From an uncultured bacterium (GTDB taxonomy: Bacteria > Bacillota_I > Bacilli_A > RF39 > UBA660): a stretch of DNA of 16,498 bases. Location: the NCBI GenBank assembly GCA_949288625.1, contig CASEKZ010000073.1, forward strand, positions 1-16,498, read 5' to 3'. The first letter of the stretch is position 1, and each line of letters opens with the position of its first letter. Positions 6,980 through 13,585 of this stretch are shown piece after piece. A program made the position numbers and the translations under genes. The notes under the pieces were generated by a model. It was not told where the DNA came from. It worked only from the letters and a program-made list of their open reading frames with translations, and ran no database searches.

Positions 6980-7499
6980 TAATACGGAGAGTTTTGTTCC
7001 AATAAAAGCTATTATTAACAACATGATTGAGTTAGATAGTGGTTTTAAGGTTGCTGGTGTTAAGGTAGCTCCTAAAAACATATTCATAATGGAGGAAAAT
7101 GCACAATTTAACGTTATTGATGGACTTAAGGATTTTTACAATACCTTAGATTTTGAGTTTTGGCTTGTTATCGCGGATAGACCGGTTGATATATCAAGTT
7201 ACATAGCAGAACTTCAAATTATGTATAATCAAGTCCAAGATCCTACGATAAGAAAGATAATTAATCAAGACATGAAAAAAGCTGATGATTTTGTTAGTGA
7301 TGTATCTGACGTTGAGTTTTACTTCTTGTTTAAGGATAAGAATGTTGAGATGATTCAAAAGAGAGTAAGGCTTATGATAAATGGTCTTGCAAATGCTGGA
7401 TTATCTTCTAGCCAGGCTAATAATGATGATTTAAGAAGTATTTTAGATAACTTTTTAAATGCAGGAGAAAAAACTGAGTTTGGGACGGTGTTATCATGA
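6963..7499 (+). CDS. Separate VirB4 N-terminal-domain protein
   Basis: A 178-residue soluble protein beginning FVPIKAIINNMIELDSGFKV, then strands and helices (FWLVIADRPVDISSYIAELQ). This opening and pattern match the N-terminal domain of Gram-positive VirB4/PrgJ/TraC-like proteins, which bind the membrane complex ahead of the ATPase domain. Here it has its own stop (TGA 7497-7499), overlapping the ATG of the ATPase gene by 4 nt (ATGA), so the two should be made together. The start is taken as ATG 6963, with SD-like AAGGATGGTG at 6945-6954; GTG 6954 in the same frame is the alternative (181 residues), only 4 nt after AAAGGA. There is no Walker motif. Most likely one half of a split VirB4. Confidence is high for the gene, moderate for the homology. 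Confidence 0.72.
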   Translation: MSTKTSNTESFVPIKAIINNMIELDSGFKVAGVKVAPKNIFIMEENAQFNVIDGLKDFYNTLDFEFWLVIADRPVDISSYIAELQIMYNQVQDPTIRKIINQDMKKADDFVSDVSDVEFYFLFKDKNVEMIQKRVRLMINGLANAGLSSSQANNDDLRSILDNFLNAGEKTEFGTVLS

Positions 7500-9295
7500 C
7501 AGCAAATATTAATATTAAAAAGGAGCTTGCTCCTAAAGGTTTAGAGATTAAACCGGCTGAATTTATTATAAGTGATAAGTGGTGTACCATATTAACGGTT
7601 GTTTCTTATCCTAGGTGGATAAGTCCTGGATTTTTATCTAGCTTAACTAGTAATCCAGGAGTTAAAGTAGTTATTAAACATATTCCACTTCCTTTTTCTG
7701 TGATGGCAAAGATGCTTAATAAGCAACTAGCGGAGTTAAAGGCTAATTATGAAAAGGAAAATGATAAAACCATTCAAGAACAGTTAAGACAAGATTATGA
7801 TTCGTTAAATGATTTTATTCAGATGATAACCACTAATCAATCTAGAATATTTGATTTCCAGATGCATATCGTTTTAACCGCTGATACTAAAGAAGAACTA
7901 GATCAAAAGAAACTTCAAATGAAAAACTTTTTGACGGCAATGGAATTAAGAGCAATACCACTTAGGTTTGAACAAAGGCAAGTTTTAAAATCAATTATTC
8001 CAATATTCCCTAAACAGCAAGTTGAAGAACAAATTGGAACGCCGATTACTACACCTACTATTGCAGCTATGTATCCGTTTATTTTTGATAGTTTAAAAGA
8101 TCCAGGACCATCTTGTCTTCTTGGTACTGACTTTTCTGGTGGTGTTGTGTTATTTAATCAGTTCTTATATCAAACAAGAAAAGAGTTTAACAGAAATAAT
8201 GCTAACATGATTATTTTAGGTACCACTGGTAGTGGTAAATCAACGGCCGCTAAACTTCTTTTAAGAACGTACATTAGAAATGGTTACAAAACGGTTGTTA
8301 TTGATCCAGAAGGTGAACTAGAGGAAATGGTAGCACGTATGCAAGGTGATTTTATTGATCTTGGTAAGGGTGGAGAATTTGGAATGATAAATCCCCTTGA
8401 AGTTATCTTGGAGGCTGATGAAGAAGAGTTAAAAGATGGACTTGGGTATACAGTTTTAACAAAAACATTACAGTTCTTAAAAGCTTTTATGAAGTATTAT
8501 GACCCTACCATTACTGAGGATGTTTTAACGATGTTTAGTGAAATGGCTCAGCTTACTTACCAACGTTTTGGAATATCATTTAATACTGATTTTTCTCATT
8601 TAAGGCCAGAACAGTATCCTACGTTTTCTGATCTTTATGAAACTTTATCAAGAAGATTAGAAGCTTATGGGGATCAAGTGACTCATGAAAAGGATATTTT
8701 AGAAAGACTAGAGTTGAAAATAAGGCCTTTAATCAAAGAGTTAAAGTTTTATTTTGATGGGCATACTACTATTAGGCCAATGACTAAGTTTATAGTATTT
8801 AACATAAGAGATTTAATGAATGCTGATGAAAACATTAGAAATGCTTTATTCTTTAATATTTTGAAATATGCTTGGAGTCATTGCTTAGACAGAACAATGA
8901 ACACCGTAATGATGGTTGATGAGGCGCACATACTTTTATCTGGTAATAATACGATAGGTGCGGACTTTTTAGCACAAATACAAAGACGTGCAAGAAAGTA
9001 TAATAGTGGTACTCTTTTAATAACTCAGCAGCCTAGTGATTTTGCTAATCCTGCTGTTATAACGCAGGGTAAAGCTATATTTGATAACGCATCATACTAT
9101 CTTGTTATGGGATTAAAGAAACAAGGTGTTGAAGATTTATCAATGTTAATTGACCTTAATGAACAAGAAAAAGAAAGTATAAAAAAATATAATCAAGGTG
9201 AGGCATTACTTGTTTGCGGAAGTCGTAGAATGAGAATAGATGTTATAGTAACCGAGGCAGAATTAGATTCGTTTGGTTCTGGCGGTGGATTATAG
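7496..9295 (+). CDS. virB4: VirB4-family T4SS ATPase
   Basis: This 599-residue cytoplasmic ATPase powers pilus and channel assembly. Residues 1-200 are the remainder of the VirB4 N-domain (WCTILTVVSYPRWISPGFL, then a helical stretch). The RecA-like domain follows, with Walker A GTTGSGKST at 242-250, a VVIDPEGE strand at 267-274, Walker B VMMVDEAH at 471-478, an arginine-rich IQRRARKYN helix at 495-503, and LITQQPSDF at 508-516. This series is diagnostic of VirB4/TraC ATPases, as opposed to VirD4. It is shorter than most Gram-positive VirB4 proteins because the N-terminal part is encoded by the preceding gene. The ATG lies in the ATGA overlap, and AGGAGCTT at 7520 is inside the gene, not its RBS; translation probably depends on coupling. 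It is the last gene of its transcription unit. Confidence 0.95.
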   Translation: MTANINIKKELAPKGLEIKPAEFIISDKWCTILTVVSYPRWISPGFLSSLTSNPGVKVVIKHIPLPFSVMAKMLNKQLAELKANYEKENDKTIQEQLRQDYDSLNDFIQMITTNQSRIFDFQMHIVLTADTKEELDQKKLQMKNFLTAMELRAIPLRFEQRQVLKSIIPIFPKQQVEEQIGTPITTPTIAAMYPFIFDSLKDPGPSCLLGTDFSGGVVLFNQFLYQTRKEFNRNNANMIILGTTGSGKSTAAKLLLRTYIRNGYKTVVIDPEGELEEMVARMQGDFIDLGKGGEFGMINPLEVILEADEEELKDGLGYTVLTKTLQFLKAFMKYYDPTITEDVLTMFSEMAQLTYQRFGISFNTDFSHLRPEQYPTFSDLYETLSRRLEAYGDQVTHEKDILERLELKIRPLIKELKFYFDGHTTIRPMTKFIVFNIRDLMNADENIRNALFFNILKYAWSHCLDRTMNTVMMVDEAHILLSGNNTIGADFLAQIQRRARKYNSGTLLITQQPSDFANPAVITQGKAIFDNASYYLVMGLKKQGVEDLSMLIDLNEQEKESIKKYNQGEALLVCGSRRMRIDVIVTEAELDSFGSGGGL

Positions 9296-9319
9296 GTATT
9301 GATTTCAATACCTTTTTTT
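9295..9319 (+). terminator. Intrinsic terminator after virB4
   Basis: GGTATTG (9295-9301) and CAATACC (9306-9312) form a tight hairpin followed by seven T (9313-9319). The first base of the stem is the last base of the virB4 TAG stop. It ends the 2950-9295 unit. Confidence 0.8.
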
Positions 9320-9332
9320 AATTGGCATATTA

Positions 9333-9341
9333 TGTTATAAT
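9333..9341 (+). promoter_or_regulatory. Extended -10 promoter of the hydrolase unit
   Basis: TGT-TATAAT, a perfect extended -10, lies 13 nt after the terminator T-run. A 17-nt spacer puts the -35 box in that T-run (TTTTTT). The predicted start is near 9348, which leaves no room for an RBS ahead of GTG 9360 and favours the GTG at 9372. Confidence 0.6.
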
Positions 9342-9371
9342 TATTTATATTAGTCTTGGGTGGTGAATTAC

Positions 9372-12300
9372 GTGAATCCTAATAATAAGAATGATATTAA
9401 CAATAGAAGATACGTAGATGATAAGAAAATTAATAATGTTAACAACGATGTAGAAACATTAGAATTAGAAGATGCAGAAGTAGAATTAAGAGATGTTAAG
9501 ATTGATAATATTAAGTTTAATGCGAGCCCAGAAAATGCTAAGATAGGTTTATCTGGTAGTGATGCACAAGAAACTTTAAATGGCTTGCCAGATGAAGGAC
9601 ACTATTCTGGTAGCGATGCACAAGAAACTTTAAATGACTTGCCAGATGAGGATAATCAACAACCTGAAAGTGGCGAAGTTAATCAAGATAATTCTAATGA
9701 TGGTGAAAAAAAGCAAGATGATAAGCAAAACGAGGAAAATAAACCAGATGAATCTTCCGAAAGTGAAGAGCAAACCGAAAATAAGATGGATGATAAAGAT
9801 CAAAAAGATGATGGTAAATCAGATGAAAATGGTTCTGAAAAAGAAGACAATAAAGAAAATAATACTTCAAGAAACGATCAAGAAAATAGTCAACCTAACG
9901 CAAGCGATGATAGTAAAAAAACAGAAACTACTTCAAATGATAATAAATCTGAAGAAAAAGATGAAAAACATTCTAATGAACCACAAAAGAAAAGCGAAGG
10001 TGCCAAACCACAAGATAAGCATAGTAATGCTAATCAAGGAAATCAAAATAGAAGGCAAAATTTAAAGGATAAATGGAATAACAGACCTAAAAATGCTAGT
10101 GAATTTCGTGATAGAGCTAGAAACGCTGGTAAAAATGCGGGTAAAAACTTAAAAAGTGGAATTAAAAACAGAGCTTTAAGCGCTGCAAATAATACTAAAG
10201 CAGGTAGAGCAGTAAATAAAGCAAAAAATGCCGTTAATAAAGTTAAAAACATTAAAAAAATTGCTGTAAATATTAAAGCAGTAGTTGCTGCAATTGGTGC
10301 TGGTTGGCCTGTTTTAATTGCTATTTTAATTGCTGTTGTAATTGCAATAATAGTTGCTATTTTATTTCCTGGTAAAATGGGTAATGCAAACACTGAGTTA
10401 AGTAATTATTCAAAGACTGACCAGAAAACCTTGGAAAAGATGATGAATATATTTGAGGATTATCCAGATGCTGATGGTGCACTTGCAATGGCAACTGTTC
10501 TTTATCCATATCATGATGTGTTATGGAATTCATCAGTAAACTCGATGGTGTCAGATTCTTATTCAGATGATGAGGAAACGGACGAAGAACCTTTAATATC
10601 ACCAGAAGAAGAAGGAGACGATAAGGAAAACGTTAGTCAAGAAAAAGAAGACGAGGAAAAAGACGATGTTTATCTTGTGCTTTTTAGAAAATACAGGTAC
10701 CGAAAAAAACTAAAAGAATTATTAAAAGAATTAAACAAGGGTCAAGACTCTTATTTTGAATATTTAAAGAATGATTATTTTAATAGTGATAAAGGCTATA
10801 AAAGCATGATTGATAATGCGAATGTAGATGAGGAAACTTTAAAAAACGCAATAGTAGAAGATTTGAAAGTCAAAAAAGATTGGTTTGTTAATTATGTTTA
10901 TCAAGATTTAAGTTGTTCTGTTTCTTTTGAATCAGCAGGTACGGTTGAGGTTGATGATATTTTAAAATCAAACGTTTTAATTGATGTAAAAGAAGAGTCA
11001 TGTAAAACAAGCAAGATAGAAAATTGTAATAGTATGTATACTTCTCCAATTACTTTAGAAAAATATATTATGAGTGTTGCATATGAAGAAATAGGGGTTA
11101 GTGCAAATACTGATATAGAAAAATTAAAGGCTCAAATGATAGCAGCAAAAAGTTTTGTTTTATCAAGATGGGATACGATGGGATGGGATATTTCACAAAC
11201 AAGTGATGGTTCTTATGTTATTCCAATAAGGTCGAACACAAATGATCAAGATTTTTGTGATATTGATGTTGGTTGTCCAAATAAAATAAATGGTAGGGCT
11301 AGACCTGCGATTGATGAAGCAACAAGAGCACTTATGGTTGAAGCATGGAATCAAACTCAAAACGTATATTTATATGATAATAGTAGCAAGATGACTGGAG
11401 GATCGTATTGTGCAAATAGACAAGGAAGTTGCGACTTTTGCCAAAAGGGCACATGTTTATCGCATGATGAATTAAATGATTATATTTCAGGTACGTTGTA
11501 TACTACTATTTTAGGTGAACAATATTCAAGTTATTCTTTAATAACGGTGGAAAATGATTATGCGACAGTAGCTGTTCCAGGTGATGTTGTATGTACTTCT
11601 AATACCTTTGGTTCTGGTGGTGTTCCTGATCAGTTGTTTACTTATTATTATCAAACTGATTATCCAAACGTAGCTTTTTGCGGGGCATCAAGTAGTCAAT
11701 TTACTAATAGTTGTGCGTCTGGTTCAAATTCAATTTGTTCTTCTGGATGTGGTGTTACTTCTTATGCTATGATAGTAAGTACTTTATCGGATGAACAGCT
11801 TGATCCAGTTGCGGCTAATAATGAAGCGGCCGCAAGGGGTGCCTGTGCGGTAGGTTCTGGTTCATATAATACATTATTTACTGATATAGGAAATAATCAT
11901 TCTGGTTTCACTGTCGAAGAAGTGGAATTATCAAGAAATGGTGCTGATCAAATACTTGTTGCTTTAAGAAATGGTGCTTTAGTGGCGGCAAACGTTCAAG
12001 CTCAAAGTCCGTTTACTAATGGTGGACACTGGATTGTAATAAGAGGAATAGCTGGTAGTGGCAAAGTAAAAGTAGCGGATCCAAATAGTAGAGAAATAAC
12101 CACCTCTGAAACCTATCCTATTTATGATTTTGTTGATAAAAACTGGTTGATTGATGGAAATGGTACTAAACATAGTTGGTATATTATATACGGTCCAAAG
12201 TCACCTGATTATGCATCAAAACTATCATCAACTTCTGATCCAGGGGTAGCAACAGGCTACTTAGGTAATCCAACTGATCCAAATAATACTTCTAGATCAT

Positions 12301-12770
12301 TTATGCAAGAAGGAAACTCAAGTTCATTTCCTAAGTATTCTTGGGGACAATGTCATGGAGGAGTAGATCTAGATATGAATACTGGAACTCCTATTTATGC
12401 AATGGATGGTGGCGTTGTTGAAAAAGTAGGAGATAATAATCAGAATTGTTTTGGTAAGGAAAGTTGTAAAGGTAATGTTTCTTATGGTATATATGTTGTA
12501 ATTAATCATGGAAATGGATATAAAACCCTTTATGCACATCTTAGTCAAAGGTTAGTTAACGCAGGTGATCAAGTAGGTAAGGGGCAACAAATTGGTGTTA
12601 GTGGTAGCACTGGAAATTCTTCTGGGCCACATCTACACTTGGAATTACAAAACACATCATTATTAGATGCTAACGGAAGAGATGCCGCTAAATGTGAGGT
12701 TGGAAAGGGGCTTATGAATCCATCAGCTTATATAAATTCACAAACAACTTACGTTGGGCAATCAAGTTAG
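9372..12770 (+). CDS. Membrane-anchored three-domain wall hydrolase (SpoIID-like, C39-like, M23)
   Basis: The start is GTG 9372 (1132 residues), 6 nt after GGGTGGTG (9358-9365); in-frame GTGs at 9360 and 9363 lack an RBS. Residue numbers count from 9360. Residues 1-225 are acidic, low-complexity and cytoplasmic, with an 18-residue tandem repeat (65-98). Residues 228-305 are strongly basic. One membrane helix lies at about 312-336. Outside follow a SpoIID/LytB-like domain (about 562-740; LEKYIMSVAYEE, KLKAQMIAAKSF; likely catalytic Glu577), a C39-like cysteine peptidase (about 745-945; Cys797 in SGCGVTSYA, His890 in GGHWIVI, Asp907 in VADPNS), and an M23 metallopeptidase (about 985-1125; ligands H999, D1003, H1091 and H1093, plus YAH1060). 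It should open peptidoglycan for the T4SS, cutting both glycan and peptide bonds (inference from families). All 19 Cys are extracellular. Gram-positive T4SS hydrolases usually pair SLT or M23 with CHAP; this set differs. Confidence 0.88.
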   Translation: MNPNNKNDINNRRYVDDKKINNVNNDVETLELEDAEVELRDVKIDNIKFNASPENAKIGLSGSDAQETLNGLPDEGHYSGSDAQETLNDLPDEDNQQPESGEVNQDNSNDGEKKQDDKQNEENKPDESSESEEQTENKMDDKDQKDDGKSDENGSEKEDNKENNTSRNDQENSQPNASDDSKKTETTSNDNKSEEKDEKHSNEPQKKSEGAKPQDKHSNANQGNQNRRQNLKDKWNNRPKNASEFRDRARNAGKNAGKNLKSGIKNRALSAANNTKAGRAVNKAKNAVNKVKNIKKIAVNIKAVVAAIGAGWPVLIAILIAVVIAIIVAILFPGKMGNANTELSNYSKTDQKTLEKMMNIFEDYPDADGALAMATVLYPYHDVLWNSSVNSMVSDSYSDDEETDEEPLISPEEEGDDKENVSQEKEDEEKDDVYLVLFRKYRYRKKLKELLKELNKGQDSYFEYLKNDYFNSDKGYKSMIDNANVDEETLKNAIVEDLKVKKDWFVNYVYQDLSCSVSFESAGTVEVDDILKSNVLIDVKEESCKTSKIENCNSMYTSPITLEKYIMSVAYEEIGVSANTDIEKLKAQMIAAKSFVLSRWDTMGWDISQTSDGSYVIPIRSNTNDQDFCDIDVGCPNKINGRARPAIDEATRALMVEAWNQTQNVYLYDNSSKMTGGSYCANRQGSCDFCQKGTCLSHDELNDYISGTLYTTILGEQYSSYSLITVENDYATVAVPGDVVCTSNTFGSGGVPDQLFTYYYQTDYPNVAFCGASSSQFTNSCASGSNSICSSGCGVTSYAMIVSTLSDEQLDPVAANNEAAARGACAVGSGSYNTLFTDIGNNHSGFTVEEVELSRNGADQILVALRNGALVAANVQAQSPFTNGGHWIVIRGIAGSGKVKVADPNSREITTSETYPIYDFVDKNWLIDGNGTKHSWYIIYGPKSPDYASKLSSTSDPGVATGYLGNPTDPNNTSRSFMQEGNSSSFPKYSWGQCHGGVDLDMNTGTPIYAMDGGVVEKVGDNNQNCFGKESCKGNVSYGIYVVINHGNGYKTLYAHLSQRLVNAGDQVGKGQQIGVSGSTGNSSGPHLHLELQNTSLLDANGRDAAKCEVGKGLMNPSAYINSQTTYVGQSS
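9552..9650 (+). repeat. 54-bp tandem repeat in the hydrolase gene
   Basis: Two in-frame units start at 9552 and 9606. The first 45 nt match except at three positions and encode SGSDAQETLNGLPDE and SGSDAQETLNDLPDE. It lies in the cytoplasmic acidic head. The high nucleotide identity indicates a recent duplication by slippage or unequal crossover. Confidence 0.9.
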
Positions 12771-12779
12771 GAGGAGATT

Positions 12780-13508
12780 ATGAATAAGAAAAATTTACTT
12801 TTATTAATATTAGTCGTAGTATTTTCACTTACTGGTTGTTCCGTTAAAAGTGAGGTTGTGGTAGATTACAATGGACGTGTAACTGAGAAAGTTATGGTTC
12901 TTACTAATAGTGCCGCGTTTGAAAATGATAATTACTCTAAAGAGCAAATGATAGAAAACGTTATATCAAACTATTATGCGGCACTTGATTATCGTGGATA
13001 TCAAAATGACATAGTGGTTGGTAAAGAAGAAAGTGGGGCTACGTTTAGTCATGACTATGATAATATTTGCTCTTACTTTCAAGACACAGGTTTTAACCAG
13101 TATGTGTATCCTCACGTAAGTTGTAGTGAAGATGACTATTACATAACTATACAAAATGATACTGAGTACATTCCGTATTGTAGTGATTGTTCGGATTGGC
13201 CAAGTTTAAATAACGTTGAATTAAGATTAACGTTGCCAATTAAAGCGGAAGCACATAATGCTGATCAAATAGATGGAAATACGTACATTTGGAAATATGA
13301 TGAAAATACCACTGATAAAGATATTTACATAAAAATAAATAAAACCGTTTTGGAAGAAAATAAAAAAGAGGTTGAAAAACAAAACGAAGAAAAGGAAAAG
13401 GAAAAAGTTGTGGTTGTGGTTTCAATAGTTGTTGGTGTTATTGTTGTTTTGGGTGTCATTGCCTTAATATTATATAAGAAATACAAAAGTAATAAATTAG
13501 AATATTAG
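12780..13508 (+). CDS. LppM-like lipoprotein with C-terminal membrane anchor
   Basis: A 242-residue exported lipoprotein. Signal and lipobox: MNKKNLLLLILVVVFSLTGC, with Cys20 modified. The following domain opens SEVVVDYNGRVTEKVMV and ends with LRLTLPIKAEAHNAD...NTYIWKY...DIYIKI, a beta pattern like LppM/DUF3153-type lipoproteins. The central part is extended and contains Cys97, 115, 134 and 137. A charged helix (191-209, EEKEKEK) leads into a membrane segment at about 210-231, with KKYKSNK on the cytoplasmic side. It would therefore be fixed at both ends, by lipid and by a helix. RBS AGGAGG (12769-12774) overlaps the hydrolase stop, so the two genes are co-translated. Probable accessory subunit of the wall-crossing part of the T4SS. 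The role is inferred from position. Confidence 0.8.
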   Translation: MNKKNLLLLILVVVFSLTGCSVKSEVVVDYNGRVTEKVMVLTNSAAFENDNYSKEQMIENVISNYYAALDYRGYQNDIVVGKEESGATFSHDYDNICSYFQDTGFNQYVYPHVSCSEDDYYITIQNDTEYIPYCSDCSDWPSLNNVELRLTLPIKAEAHNADQIDGNTYIWKYDENTTDKDIYIKINKTVLEENKKEVEKQNEEKEKEKVVVVVSIVVGVIVVLGVIALILYKKYKSNKLEY

Positions 13509-13516
13509 TAAAACTT

Positions 13517-13552
13517 ATACCAAATATGTTAAATATTTGGTATAATGTTTTT
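13517..13552 (+). terminator. Intrinsic terminator after the LppM-like gene
   Basis: Perfect 11-bp arms ataccaaatat (13517-13527) and atatttggtat (13533-13543) with a 5-nt loop, then AATG and five T (13548-13552). The 3' arm also carries the first half of the next promoter's -10 box. Confidence 0.65.
13538..13546 (+). promoter_or_regulatory. Extended -10 promoter of virD4, inside the terminator
   Basis: TGG-TATAAT is a perfect extended -10 built from the 3' arm of the hairpin and the bases after it. There is no recognisable -35 box. The start would be near 13553, giving a 33-nt leader with GGAGG at 13575-13579. This also argues that translation starts at 13586 and not at the upstream in-frame ATG 13526. 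Confidence 0.55.
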
Positions 13553-13585
13553 ATATGGATGAATATCTCATATTGGAGGCTAGTT

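Noticed and set aside
7490..7502. TGA recoding (mycoplasma code) joining the two VirB4 parts
   Set aside because: The second part is in a different frame; reading through the TGA leads to a TAG soon after and does not produce the ATPase.
9552..9650. CRISPR-like or regulatory repeat
   Set aside because: There are only two adjacent in-frame units with no spacers, inside a coding region; it is a protein-level tandem duplication.
9634..10065. Plus-strand open frame of 143 codons (Lys/Ile/Met-rich)
   Set aside because: It is the +1 reading of the acidic repeat-rich head of the hydrolase, low in complexity and without an RBS.
10043..10393. Minus-strand hydrophobic open frame of 116 codons
   Set aside because: Its Ala/Leu/Phe-rich sequence is the reverse reading of the lysine/asparagine-rich basic segment and membrane helix of the hydrolase; no RBS.
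13526..13585. Upstream in-frame ATG extending VirD4 by 20 residues
   Set aside because: It lies in the terminator hairpin, upstream of the likely transcription start, with no RBS; ATG 13586 has GGAGG at proper spacing.
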